From: Henricia sp. BOLD:AAB3569
Lineage: Eukaryota > Echinodermata > Asteroidea > Spinulosida > Echinasteridae
DNA: 64,000 bases
Direction: 5' to 3'
Assembly: GCA_037783545.1 (NCBI GenBank)
Contig: JBBELK010000217.1
Coordinates: 310,001-374,000 of the forward strand
The translations under genes and the position numbers were made by a program. Shown here piece by piece: positions 26,543-39,300 of the stretch (position 1 is its first letter; the number at the start of each line of letters is the position of its first letter). The notes under the pieces are model-generated. The model was not told where the DNA came from. It saw only the letters and a list, made by a program, of their open reading frames with translations, and did no database searches.

Positions 26543-29500
26543 AGACCAATAGGAAACGAGGTCAAAGGTCAAGCCCTGTGCGCATCTTAAAGACATTTGT
26601 TAGTGATCGTATATGCCACAGGAATCAAGATCGTAGGTCAAACAGTTGATTTGTTATTGATTTTTGAATATTTAATTACGTAATCATCTTGTCGGTAGAG
26701 GGCGCTATTTCGTACGATGACGTCATCACTTATATTTTTGGAAAGCTTAAGGGCCTCTGGTAATAACACCATTGACCCCATCTCAATACCTCCTTTCACT
26801 TTCAAACTAAGGGCCACTTCCGGTTTCGACCGGAAGTGAGCAAGGTCAAAGGTCACCAACATATTTTTTAGATACCCCACCCTAGTCGAAGTGTAACACA
26901 AGTGACTTTGTCCAAATATCTTGCACCACTTTCAAATGGCAAGGCAAAATCTGTTAGACCAATAGGAAACGAGGTCAAAGGTCAAGGGGTGTGCGCATCT
27001 CAAAGACCTTTGTTAGTCATCGTATATGCCGAAGGAATCAAGATCGTAGGTCAAACGGTTGATTTTTTATTGATTTTTAAATATTTAATTTATTAAACTT
27101 CATGCCCCTTTAATCTGACACGTGATGACGTCATCATGACGTCATTAGTACTGTGCACAACTTTACATAGTGACCAATGTCCATGTGAAGTTTGAAGTCA
27201 ATCATGAATGTGCAAGTGCCCGAAATAGCGTCTGAAAAAAGTGGAAGAAGGAAAAGAACAGAAATAAACTAGACCTGTGTTCGTTCTTGACAACGAACAC
27301 ATGGCTGTTCCCCTCCTTTTTATAAACATATATGGTGTTCGGGATGACCTTTGTTAGTGATCGTATATGAAGAAATCACGATCGTATGTCAAACGGTCGA
27401 GTTTTTATCGATTTTTAAATATCGAATTTTATTACATGCCCCTTTAATCTGACATGTAGGGAAGGTCAAAGGTGTTGATATATGTTTGGATACCCCACCC
27501 TAGTCGAAGTGTAACACAGTTGACCCCATCGTGATATATTGTACCCCTTTCAAATGGCAAGGCAAAATCTGTTTGACCAATAGGAAACGAGGTCAAAGGT
27601 CAAGCCATGTGCGCATCTTAAAGACATTTGTTAGTGATCGTATATGCAGAAGGAATCAATTTCGTAGGTCAAACGGTAGATTTTTTATTGATTTTTAAAT
27701 ATTTAATTACGTAATCATCTTGTCGCTAGAGGGCGCTATTTCGTACGATGACGTCATCTCTTATATTTTGGAAAGCTTAAGGGCCTCTGATAATAACACC
27801 ATTGACCCTATCTCAATACCTCCTACCACTTTCAAACTAAGGGCCACTTCCGGTTTCGACCGGAAATGAGCAAGGTCAAAGGTCACGACCATATTTTTTG
27901 GATACACCACCCTAGGTCTAAGTGTAATACAGTTGACCACATCCAGATATCTTGTACCACTTTCAAATGGCAAGGCAAAATCTGTTTGACCAATAGGAAA
28001 CGAGGTCCAAGGTCAAGGGGTGTGCGCATCTCAAAGACCCTTGTTAATCATCGTATATGGCGCAGGAATCAAGATCGTAGGTCAAACGGTTGATTTTGTA
28101 TTGATTTTCCAATATTTCATTACGTAATCATCTTGTCGCTAGAGGGCGCTATTTCGTACGATGACGTCATCACTTATATTTTTGGAAAGCTTAAGGGCCT
28201 CTGGTAATAACACCATTGACCCCATCTCAATACCTCCTACCACTTTCAAACTAAGGGCCACTTCCGGTTTCGACCGGAAATGAGCAAGGTCAAAGGTCAC
28301 GACCATATTTTTTGGATACACCACCCTAGGTCTAAGTGTAATACAGTTGACCACATCCAGATATCTTGTACCACTTTCAAATGGCATGGCAAAATCTGTT
28401 TGACCAATAGGAAACGAGGTCCAAGGTCAAGGGGTGTGCGCATCTTAAAGACCCTTGTTAATCATCGTATATGGCGAAGGAATCAAGATCGTAGGTCAAA
28501 CGGTTGTTTTGTATTGATTTTTTAATGTCTAATTTATTAAACTTCATACCCCTTTAATCTGACACGTGATGACGTCATCATAACGTAATCAGTTAAATAC
28601 CTTTGTTAGTTATTGTATATGGCGCAGGAATCAAGATAGTAGCTAAAATGGTTGATTTCTTACGGATTTTTTATATCCCATTTATTTTATTTGATGCCCC
28701 TTTAATCTGACACGTGATGACGTCATTATGACGTCATTAGTGAAAGACCTTTGTTAGTGATCATATTTGGCGCAGGAATCAAGATCGTAGCTCAAACGGT
28801 TGATTTTTTATTGATTTTGTATATTTCATTTATCTGTTTTCATGCCCCTTTAATCTGACATGTGATGACGTCGTCCTGACGTCATCATTTAAAGACATTT
28901 ATTAGTGATCGTATATGGCGCAGGAATGAAGATCATAGCTCAAACGGTTGATTTGTTATTGATTTTTGAACATTTAATTTTATCAAATACCCCTTTAATC
29001 TAACACATTGAGCAAGGTCAAAGGTCGCCACCATATTTTTTGGATACCCCACCCTAGTCGAAGTGTAACACAATTGACCCCGTCCAATTATCTTGTACCA
29101 CTTTCAAATGACAAGGCAAAATCTGTTTGACCAATAGGAAACAAGGTCAAAGGTCAAGGCGTGTGCGCATCTTAAAGACATTTGTTAGTCATCATATATG
29201 GCGAAGGAATCAAGTTCGTATGTCAAACGGTTGATTTTATATTGATTTTTGAATATTTAATTTATTAAACTTCATGCCCCTTTAATCTGACACGTGATGA
29301 CGTCATCATGACGTCATTAGTAGTGTGCACAACTTCACATAGTGACCAATGTCCATGTGAAGTTTGAAGTCAATCATGAATGTGCAAGTGCCCGAAATAG
29401 CGTCTGAAAAAAGTGGAAGAAGGAAAAGAACAAAAACTAGACCTGTGTTCGTTCTTGACAACGAACACATGGCTGTTCCCCTCCTTTTTATAAACATATA

Positions 29501-29741
29501 TGGTGTTCGGGATGACCTTTGTTAGTGATCGTATGTAAAGAAATCACGATCGTTGGTCAAACGGTTGAGTTTTTATCGATTTTTAAATTTTGAATATTAT
29601 TACATGCCCCTTTAATCTGACATGTAGGAAAGGTCAAAGGTGTTGCTATATGTTTGGATACCCCACCCTAGTCGAAGTGTAACACAGTTGACCCCATCGT
29701 GTTATATTGTACCCCTTTCAAATGGCAAGGCAAAATCTGTT
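26543..29741. repeat. 3,199-bp tandem duplication, copy 1
   Basis: Everything compared by eye matches the following block at a constant offset of 3,199 bp, including private variants (GATTTGTTATTG, ACTTTACATAG, AAAGAACAGAAATAAACTAG). Junctions CTAG 27269 and 29437 correspond to 30468 and 32636. The edges fall in the segment GACCAATAGGAAACGAGGTC followed by a DR1. Confidence 0.85.
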
Positions 29742-32700
29742 TGACCAATAGGAAACGAGGTCAAAGGTCAAGCCCTGTGCGCATCTTAAAGACATTTGTT
29801 AGTGATCGTATATGCCACAGGAATCAAGATCGTAGGTCAAACAGTTGATTTGTTATTGATTTTTGAATATTTAATTACGTAATCATCTTGTCGGTAGAGG
29901 GCGCTATTTCGTACGATGACGTCATCACTTATATTTTTGGAAAGCTTAAGGGCCTCTGGTAATAACACCATTGACCCCATCTCAATACCTCCTTTCACTT
30001 TCAAACTAAGGGCCACTTCCGGTTTCGACCGGAAGTGAGCAAGGTCAAAGGTCACCAACATATTTTTTAGATACCCCACCCTAGTCGAAGTGTAACACAA
30101 GTGACTTTGTCCAAATATCTTGCACCACTTTCAAATGGCAAGGCAAAATCTGTTAGACCAATAGGAAACGAGGTCAAAGGTCAAGGGGTGTGCGCATCTC
30201 AAAGACCTTTGTTAGTCATCGTATATGCCGAAGGAATCAAGATCGTAGGTCAAACGGTTGATTTTTTATTGATTTTTAAATATTTAATTTATTAAACTTC
30301 ATGCCCCTTTAATCTGACACGTGATGACGTCATCATGACGTCATTAGTACTGTGCACAACTTTACATAGTGACCAATGTCCATGTGAAGTTTGAAGTCAA
30401 TCATGAATGTGCAAGTGCCCGAAATAGCGTCTGAAAAAAGTGGAAGAAGGAAAAGAACAGAAATAAACTAGACCTGTGTTCGTTCTTGACAACGAACACA
30501 TGGCTGTTCCCCTCCTTTTTATAAACATATATGGTGTTCGGGATGACCTTTGTTAGTGATCGTATATGAAGAAATCACGATCGTATGTCAAACGGTCGAG
30601 TTTTTATCGATTTTTAAATATCGAATTTTATTACATGCCCCTTTAATCTGACATGTAGGGAAGGTCAAAGGTGTTGATATATGTTTGGATACCCCACCCT
30701 AGTCGAAGTGTAACACAGTTGACCCCATCGTGATATATTGTACCCCTTTCAAATGGCAAGGCAAAATCTGTTTGACCAATAGGAAACGAGGTCAAAGGTC
30801 AAGCCATGTGCGCATCTTAAAGACATTTGTTAGTGATCGTATATGCAGAAGGAATCAATTTCGTAGGTCAAACGGTAGATTTTTTATTGATTTTTAAATA
30901 TTTAATTACGTAATCATCTTGTCGCTAGAGGGCGCTATTTCGTACGATGACGTCATCTCTTATATTTTGGAAAGCTTAAGGGCCTCTGATAATAACACCA
31001 TTGACCCTATCTCAATACCTCCTACCACTTTCAAACTAAGGGCCACTTCCGGTTTCGACCGGAAATGAGCAAGGTCAAAGGTCACGACCATATTTTTTGG
31101 ATACACCACCCTAGGTCTAAGTGTAATACAGTTGACCACATCCAGATATCTTGTACCACTTTCAAATGGCAAGGCAAAATCTGTTTGACCAATAGGAAAC
31201 GAGGTCCAAGGTCAAGGGGTGTGCGCATCTCAAAGACCCTTGTTAATCATCGTATATGGCGCAGGAATCAAGATCGTAGGTCAAACGGTTGATTTTGTAT
31301 TGATTTTCCAATATTTCATTACGTAATCATCTTGTCGCTAGAGGGCGCTATTTCGTACGATGACGTCATCACTTATATTTTTGGAAAGCTTAAGGGCCTC
31401 TGGTAATAACACCATTGACCCCATCTCAATACCTCCTACCACTTTCAAACTAAGGGCCACTTCCGGTTTCGACCGGAAATGAGCAAGGTCAAAGGTCACG
31501 ACCATATTTTTTGGATACACCACCCTAGGTCTAAGTGTAATACAGTTGACCACATCCAGATATCTTGTACCACTTTCAAATGGCATGGCAAAATCTGTTT
31601 GACCAATAGGAAACGAGGTCCAAGGTCAAGGGGTGTGCGCATCTTAAAGACCCTTGTTAATCATCGTATATGGCGAAGGAATCAAGATCGTAGGTCAAAC
31701 GGTTGTTTTGTATTGATTTTTTAATGTCTAATTTATTAAACTTCATACCCCTTTAATCTGACACGTGATGACGTCATCATAACGTAATCAGTTAAATACC
31801 TTTGTTAGTTATTGTATATGGCGCAGGAATCAAGATAGTAGCTAAAATGGTTGATTTCTTACGGATTTTTTATATCCCATTTATTTTATTTGATGCCCCT
31901 TTAATCTGACACGTGATGACGTCATTATGACGTCATTAGTGAAAGACCTTTGTTAGTGATCATATTTGGCGCAGGAATCAAGATCGTAGCTCAAACGGTT
32001 GATTTTTTATTGATTTTGTATATTTCATTTATCTGTTTTCATGCCCCTTTAATCTGACATGTGATGACGTCGTCCTGACGTCATCATTTAAAGACATTTA
32101 TTAGTGATCGTATATGGCGCAGGAATGAAGATCATAGCTCAAACGGTTGATTTGTTATTGATTTTTGAACATTTAATTTTATCAAATACCCCTTTAATCT
32201 AACACATTGAGCAAGGTCAAAGGTCGCCACCATATTTTTTGGATACCCCACCCTAGTCGAAGTGTAACACAATTGACCCCGTCCAATTATCTTGTACCAC
32301 TTTCAAATGACAAGGCAAAATCTGTTTGACCAATAGGAAACAAGGTCAAAGGTCAAGGCGTGTGCGCATCTTAAAGACATTTGTTAGTCATCATATATGG
32401 CGAAGGAATCAAGTTCGTATGTCAAACGGTTGATTTTATATTGATTTTTGAATATTTAATTTATTAAACTTCATGCCCCTTTAATCTGACACGTGATGAC
32501 GTCATCATGACGTCATTAGTAGTGTGCACAACTTCACATAGTGACCAATGTCCATGTGAAGTTTGAAGTCAATCATGAATGTGCAAGTGCCCGAAATAGC
32601 GTCTGAAAAAAGTGGAAGAAGGAAAAGAACAAAAACTAGACCTGTGTTCGTTCTTGACAACGAACACATGGCTGTTCCCCTCCTTTTTATAAACATATAT

Positions 32701-32940
32701 GGTGTTCGGGATGACCTTTGTTAGTGATCGTATGTAAAGAAATCACGATCGTTGGTCAAACGGTTGAGTTTTTATCGATTTTTAAATTTTGAATATTATT
32801 ACATGCCCCTTTAATCTGACATGTAGGAAAGGTCAAAGGTGTTGCTATATGTTTGGATACCCCACCCTAGTCGAAGTGTAACACAGTTGACCCCATCGTG
32901 TTATATTGTACCCCTTTCAAATGGCAAGGCAAAATCTGTT
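29742..32940. repeat. 3,199-bp tandem duplication, copy 2
   Basis: Second copy of the preceding block, with no difference noticed by eye. At its right edge the sequence changes just after the DR1 (AAGGCGTG in place of AAGCCCTG), so the exchange point lies in the DR1-bearing segment. Confidence 0.85.
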
Positions 32941-33654
32941 TGACCAATAGGAAACGAGGTCAAAGGTCAAGGCGTGTGCGCATCTTAAAGACATTTGTTA
33001 GTGATCGTGTATGCCAAGGGAATCAAAATCGTAGGTCAAACCGTTGATTTTTTATTGATTTTTGAATATTTAATTACGTAATCATCTTGTCGCTAGAGGG
33101 CGCTATTTCGTACGATGACGTCATCACTTATATTTTTGGAAAGCTTAAGGGCCTCTGGTAATAACACCATTGACCCCATCTCAATACCTCCTTTCACTTT
33201 CAAACTAAGGGCCACTTCCGGTTTCGACCGGAAGTGAGCAAGGTCAAAGGTCACCAACATATTTTTTAGATACCCCACCCTAGTCGAAGTGTAACACAAG
33301 TGACTTTGTCCAAATATCTTGCACCACTTTCAAATGGCAAGGCAAAATCTGTTTGACCAATAGGAAACGAGGTCCAAGGTCAAGGGGTGTGCGCATCTCA
33401 AAGACCCTTGTTAGTCATCGTATATGGCGAAGGAATCAAGATCGTAGGTCAAACGGTTAATTTTTTAATGATTTTTGAATATTTAATTTATTAAACTTCA
33501 TGCCCCTTTAATCTGACACGTGATGACGTCATCATGACGTCATTAGTACTGTGCACTAATTCACATAGTGACCAATGTCCATGTGAAGTTTGAAGTCAAT
33601 CATGAATGTGCAAGTGCCCGAAAAAGCGTCTGAAAAAAGTGGAAGAAGAAAAAG

Positions 33655-33726
33655 AAAAAAAAAAAAAAAAATCGTAACGAAAACAAAGGCTGTTCCGACC
33701 GTATCGGAACAGCCAATAAAAACTAG
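33655..33726 (+). repeat. A-run plus one short hairpin cassette
   Basis: A 27-nt hairpin lies at 33688-33714, one base shorter in the loop than the common form, followed by AATAAAAA and CTAG at 33723. Confidence 0.88.
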
Positions 33727-34759
33727 AAATGTGTTCGTTGAAAACGAACACATGGCTGTTCCCCTCCTTTTTATAAACATATATGGTGTTCGGGATGACC
33801 TTTGTTAGTGATCGTATATGAATAAATCACGATCGTAGGTCAAACGGTTGAGTTTTTATCTATTTTTAAATATTGAATATTATTACATGCCCCTTTAATC
33901 TGACATGTAGGGAAAGTCAAAGGTGTTGCTATATGTTTGGATACCCCACCCTAGTCGAAGTGTAACACAGTTGACCCCATCGTGGTATATTGTACCCCTT
34001 TCAAATGGCAAGGCAAAATCTGTTTGACCAATAGGAAACGAGGTCAAAGGTCAAGCCATGTGCGCATCTTAAAGACATTTGTTAATGATCGTATATGCAG
34101 AAGGAATCAAATTCGTAGGTCAAACGGTAGATTTTATATTGATTTTTGAATATTTAATTACGTAATCATCTTGTCGCTAGAGGGCGCTATTTCGTACGAT
34201 GACGTCATTACTTATATTTTTGGAAAGCTTAAGGGCCTCTGATAATAACACCATTGACCCCATCTCAATACCTCCTACCACTTTCAAACTAAGGGCCACT
34301 TCCGGTTTCGACCGGAAGTGAGCAAGGTCAAAGGTCACCAACATATTTTTTAGATACCCCACCCTAGTCGAAGTGTAACACAAGTGACTTTGTCCAAATA
34401 TCTTGCACCACTTTCAAATGGCAAGGCAAAATCTGTTTGACCAATAGGAAACGAGGTCAAAGGTCAAGGCGTGTGCGCATCTCAAAGACACTTGATAGTC
34501 ATCGTATATGGCGAAGGAATCAAGATCGTAGATCAAACGGTTGATTTTTTATTGATTTTTGAATATTTAATTTATTAAACTTCATGCCCCTTTAATCTGA
34601 CACGTGATGACGTCATCATGACGTCATTAGTACTGTGCACAACTTCACATAGTCACCAATGTCCATGTGAAGTTTAAAGTCAATCATGAATGTGCAAGTG
34701 CCCGAAAAAGCGTCTGAAAAAAGTGGAAGAAGGAAAAGAAAAAAAAAAATAAAAAAAAA

Positions 34760-36491
34760 CTAGACCTGTGTTCGTTCTTGACAACGAACACATGGCTGTT
34801 CCCCTCCTTTTTATAAACATATATGGTGTTCGGGATGACCTTTGTTAGTGATCGTATATGAAGAAATCACGATCGTAGGTCAAACGGTTGAGTTTTTATC
34901 GATTGTTAAATATTGAATATTATTACATGCCCCTTTAATCTGACATGTAGGGAAGGTCAAATGTCACGGCCATTTGTTTTGGATACACCACCCTAGGTCT
35001 AAGTGTAATACAGTTGACCACATGCAGATATCTTGTACCACTTTCAAATGGAAAGGCAAAATCTGTTAGACCAATAGGAAACGAGGTCAAAGGTCACGAC
35101 CATATTTTTTGGATACACCACCCTAGGTCCAAGTGTAATACAGTTGACCACATGCAGATATCTTGTACCACTTTCAAATGGCAAGGCAAAATCCGTTAGA
35201 CCAATAGGAAACGAGGTCAAAGGTCACGACCATATTTTTTAGATACACCACCCAAGGTCCAAGTGTAATACAGTTGACCACATGCAGATATCTTGTACCA
35301 CTTTCAAATGGAAAGGCAAAATCCGTTAGACCAATAGGAAACGAGGTCAAAGGTCACGACCATATTTTTGGATACACCACCCTAGGTCCAAGTGTAATAC
35401 AGTTGACCACATGCAGATATCTTGTACCACTTTCAAACGGCAAGGCAAAATCTGTTTGACCAATAGGAAACGAGGTCCAAGGTCAAGGGGTGTGCGCATC
35501 TCAAAGACCCTTGTTAGTCATCGTATATGGCGAAGGAATCAAGATCGTAGGTCAAACGGTTGATTTTGTATTGATTTTTGATATTTAATTTATTAAACAT
35601 CATGCCCCTTTAATCTGACACGTGATGACGTCATCATAACGTAATCAGTTAAAGACCTTTGTTAGTTATTGTATATGGCGCAGGAATCAAGATAGTAGCT
35701 AAAATGGTTGATTTCTTACGGAATTTTTATATCCCATTTATTTTATTTGATGCCCCTTTAATCTGACACGTGATGACGTCATTATGACGTCATTAGTGAA
35801 AGACCTTTGTTAGTGATCATATTTGGCGCAGGAATCAAGATCGTAGCTCAAACGGTTGATTTTTTATATTTCATTTATCTGTTTCCATGCCCCTTTAATC
35901 TGACATGTGATGACGTCGTCCTGACGTCATCATTTAAAGACATTTATTAGTGATCGTATATGGCGCAGGAATGAAGATCATAGCTCAAACGGTTGATTTG
36001 TTATTGATTTTTGAACATTTAATTTTATCAAATATCCCTTTAATCTAACACATTGAGCAAGGTCAAAGGTCGCCACCATATTTTTTGGATACCCCACCCT
36101 AGTCGAAGTGTAACACAATTGACCCCGTCCAAATATCTTGTACCACTTTCAAATGACAAGGCAAAATCTGTTTGACCAATAGGAAACAAGGTCAAAGGTC
36201 AAGGCGTGTGCGCATCTTAAAGACATTGGTTAGTCATCATATATGGCGAAGGAATCAAGTTCGTATGTCAAACGGTTGATTTTATATTGATTTTTGAATA
36301 TTTAATTTATTAAACTTCATGCCCCTTTAATCTGACACGTGATGACGTCATCATGACGTCATTAGTAGTGTGCACTACTTCACATAGTGACCAATGTCCA
36401 TGTGAAGTTTGAAGTCAATCATCAATGTGCAAGTGTCCGAAATAGCGTCTGAAAAAAGTGGAAGAAGTAAAAGAATAAAAAAAAAAAAAAA
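34760..36491. repeat. segment Y, right copy of the 1.7-kb block
   Basis: Near-identical to 2948-4680. It contains the second 130-bp ladder (TTGACCACATGCAG at about 35014, 35144, 35274 and 35403). It is followed directly by segment X, whereas in the left part of the array X precedes Y. Confidence 0.85.
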
Positions 36492-37790
36492 CTAGACCTG
36501 TGTTCGTTCTTGACAACGAACACATGGCTGTTCCCTTCCTTTTTATGAACATGTGTGGTGTTCGAGACGACCTATTATCACCTATGTTGTTATATTTAAC
36601 TATTTAATCATCTTGTCCCAAGAGAGCGCTATTTTATACGATGACGTAATCACTCACATTTTGGAAAGCTTGAGGCCCTTTGACATTAACACCCTTGACC
36701 CCGTATTTATACCCTCTACCATTTTCACACTAAAGGCCACTTCCCGTTTCGACCGGAAGTGAGCAAGGTCAAAGGTCACCAACCTATTTTTTAGATACCC
36801 CACCCTAGTTGAAGTGTAACACAACTGACCTCGTCCAAATATCTTGAACCACTTTCAAATGGCAAGGCAAGATCTGTTTGACCAATAGGAAACGAGGTCA
36901 AGGGTCAAGGCGTGTGCACATTTTAAAGACCTTTGTTAGTCATCGTATATGGCGAAGGAATCAAGATCGTAGGTCAAACGGTTGATTTTGTATTGATTTT
37001 TTAATGTCTAATTTATTAAACATCATGCCCCTTTAATCTGACACGTGATTACGTCATCATAACGTAATCAGTTAAAGACCTTTGTTAGTTATTGTATATG
37101 GCGCAGGAATCAAGATAGTAGCTAAAATGGTTGATTTCTTACGGATTTTTTATATCCCATTTATTTTATTTGATGCCCCTTTAATCTGACACGTGATGAC
37201 GTCATTATGACGTCATTAGTGAAAGACCTTTGTTAGTGATCATATTTGGCGCAGGAATCAAGATCGTAGCTCAAACGGTTGATTTTTTATTGATTTTTTA
37301 TATTTCATTTATCTGTTTTCATGCCCCTTTAATCTGACATGTGATGACGTCGTCCTGACGTCATCATTTAAAGACATTTATTAGTGGTCGTATATGGCGC
37401 AGGAATGAAGATCATAGCTCAAACGGTTGATTTGTTATTGATTTTTGAACATTTAATTTTATCAAATACCCCTTTAATCTAACACATTGAGCAAGGTCAA
37501 AGGTCGCCACCATATTTTTTGGATACCCCACCCTAGTCGAAGTGTAACACAATTGACCCCGTCCAAATATCTTGTACCACTTTCAAATGACAAGGCAAAA
37601 TCTGTTTGACCAATAGGAAACAAGGTCAAAGGTCAAGGCGTGTGCGCATCTGAAAGACATTTGTTAGTCATCATATATGGCGAAGGAATCAAGTTCGTAT
37701 GTCAAACGGTTGATTTTATATTGATTTTTGAATATTTAATTTATTAAACTTCATGCCCCTTTAATCTGACACGTGGTGACGTCATCATTA
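36492..37790. repeat. segment X, right copy of the 1.3-kb block
   Basis: Near-identical to 1505-2800 at offset 34,987. It diverges close to its end (CACGTGGTGACGTC, and ATTACGTC where the left copy has ATGACGTC) and runs into the five-hairpin terminus. Confidence 0.8.
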
Positions 37791-37909
37791 CGTCATTAGT
37801 ACTGTGCACTAATTCACATAGTGACCAATGTCTATGTGAAGTTTGAAGTCAATCATGAATGTGCAAGTGCCCGAAATAGCGTCTGAAAAAATTGGAAGAA
37901 GGAAAAGAA

Positions 37910-38268
37910 TAAAAAAAAAAAAAAAAATCGTAACGAAAACAAAGGCTGTTCCGACCCGAATCGGAACAGCCAAAAAAAAAAAAAAAAAAAAAAAAAAAGG
38001 AATAAAAATCGTAACGAAAACAAAGGCTGTTCCGACCCGAATCGGAACAGCCAAAAAAAAAAAAAAAATCTTAACGAAAACAAAGGCTGTTCCCAACCGT
38101 ATGGGAACAGCCAAAAAGAAAAAAAAAACAATCGTAACGAAAACAAAGGCTGTTCCGACCCGAATCGGAACAGCCAAAAATAAAAAAAAAAAAAATCGTA
38201 ACGAAAACAAAGGCTGTTCCCAACCGTGTTGGAACAGCCAAAAAGCAACAGAACAAAACAAAATCTAG
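37910..38268 (+). repeat. five hairpin cassettes at the right end of the array
   Basis: Hairpins lie at 37944-37971, 38025-38052, 38085-38112, 38148-38175 and 38212-38239, separated by A runs. The third has a C-G pair where the common form has G-C at stem position 10. The last is followed by an A/C-rich stretch and a final CTAG (38265-38268), after which no array sequence is seen. Confidence 0.92.
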
Positions 38269-39036
38269 TTTCATCTGCGCTGCTCGAGCTGTTCAGATTG
38301 TGCAGTTAGAAAACCTTCCGCATCCGCCATTATATGCCCTAAATATGAAAGCATAAATAGCCTAAACTTTCTCCCTTCCGTTTGATGAACGACTAACATT
38401 GTTTAAAGGTGAATTATAGAGTACTAAAATGATCACGTCACTCTTTGTGTATATTCAAAGTTACCTGGTGGGAACTAAAATTAGGCCTACTCAGCTGTTC
38501 CACTGCGCTTTTAGAAATGACCGCTTCAGATTACTAGCGAATGTTAAGACCCAGTAACCCTGGCAACTGACGTCACACTTTAGCTGTTTAGGTGAGGGAA
38601 TAAATAAATGGCAACAATGGTTCTTTCCTTGCCTTCGAGGCTATGTGGCCCTGGTTCGAATCCTTAATGTGGATTGGGTTCTCAGTCCCTGCTCAAGTGA
38701 CTGATTCCGTGGGTTTTCCCCACACGTTCGTGTGTGGGGTTTCCCCCAACCTCTACACTTATTCTTCCTATGGCCCCGGGGCGCACTTCATGGCCGTGCT
38801 AAAGAACCTCTAAGCTTGGGCTATACGACTCAGGTCGGCTAGTCTCAGCAACTCGATTCCTTTAGGGATACGAAAGAATTAAGAGGAGGAATGATTGTCC
38901 CATTCCTTTTTCCTTTGTGTGTTTGGTGTCTCAGTGAAGCAAGTCTTAGAGAATGACTTGAGTCATTGGATTAAGGTCGAGTCGGGTCACGTTAATCCAT
39001 GGGGCGTACGTGTTCATTGTAACTACATGCAGTTTA
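38269..39036. other. non-genic, SINE-like fragment
   Basis: Starts abruptly after the array. Around 38600-38935 there is a tRNA-type B-box (GGTTCGAATCC at about 38654) followed by CTCAGTCCCTGCTCAAGTGA and a TTTTCCCCACAC / GTGTGTGGGG hairpin, which looks like a worn tRNA-derived SINE. No exon is recognisable. Confidence 0.45.
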
Positions 39037-39300
39037 TGTAGACTAGACCTAGCCCAGGTTGGACGTCGTCTTCCTTGCATTACGACTGAGTCCAACCTGG
39101 GCTAATGTAGACCCACATATATAACTGTGTGACACCAACGTTCCACGTTTTTACTGTTTACATACATTGAGGACTCGAGTTCTTTGACTCGAGTCAAGTC
39201 GAGGAAGACTCGAGTTAAGACATTTATGTGGAATCGGGTCATAATCGGGACCTGATATCGTGTCTCGAGTCGGACTCCAGCCATTGACTCGAGCCATTAA
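38940..39300. repeat. GACTCGAGTC-rich dispersed repeat
   Basis: Many copies of ACTCGAG / CTCGAGTC occur, mostly as short inverted pairs. The same character recurs at 49480-49830, so this is probably a dispersed family. No protein-coding signal. Confidence 0.45.
39037..39113. repeat. short hairpin element
   Basis: TAGCCCAGGTTGGAC pairs with GTCCAACCTGGGCTA, extended outward by GTAGAC / GTCTAC-type pairing, around a loop of roughly 20 bases. Confidence 0.7.

Larger units (their letters stand above)
69..38268. repeat. 38-kb satellite array of CTAG-bounded superunits
   Basis: About 25 head-to-tail superunits share one layout. After CTAG comes a head with the inverted repeat TGTTCGTT..AACGAACA, then one or more 414-bp units, then a tail rich in TGACGTCA ending in GAAAAAAGTGGAAGAAG and an A-rich tract. 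Junctions read by eye lie at 69, 1505, 2948, 4819 (ATAG variant), 6258, 7282, 8306, 9756, 10916, 13086, 14174, 15598, 17088, 18654, 19738, 21590, 23570 (CTGA variant), 25003, 27269, 29437, 30468, 32636, 33723, 34760, 36492 and 38265. Superunits differ mainly in the number of 414-bp units and hairpin cassettes. Open frames of 60-150 codons occur on both strands but are by-products of the repeat. No transposase, integrase or other protein is recognisable. Confidence 0.95.

Noticed and set aside
37809..38268. Poly-F/poly-K open frames of 131-150 codons
   Set aside because: These are A runs and hairpin cassettes read through; the content is homopolymer plus the repeated hairpin.
69..38268. CRISPR-like array or integron-like attC hairpins in the repeat field
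   Set aside because: Units are long, contiguous and without unique spacers. The hairpins resemble attC only in being inverted repeats, and the host DNA is clearly eukaryotic (spliced genes, SINEs).
69..38268. Hammerhead ribozyme in the satellite unit
   Set aside because: The GAAAC word recurs (AGGAAACGAGG), but I found no CTGATGAG partner at a workable distance in the unit.
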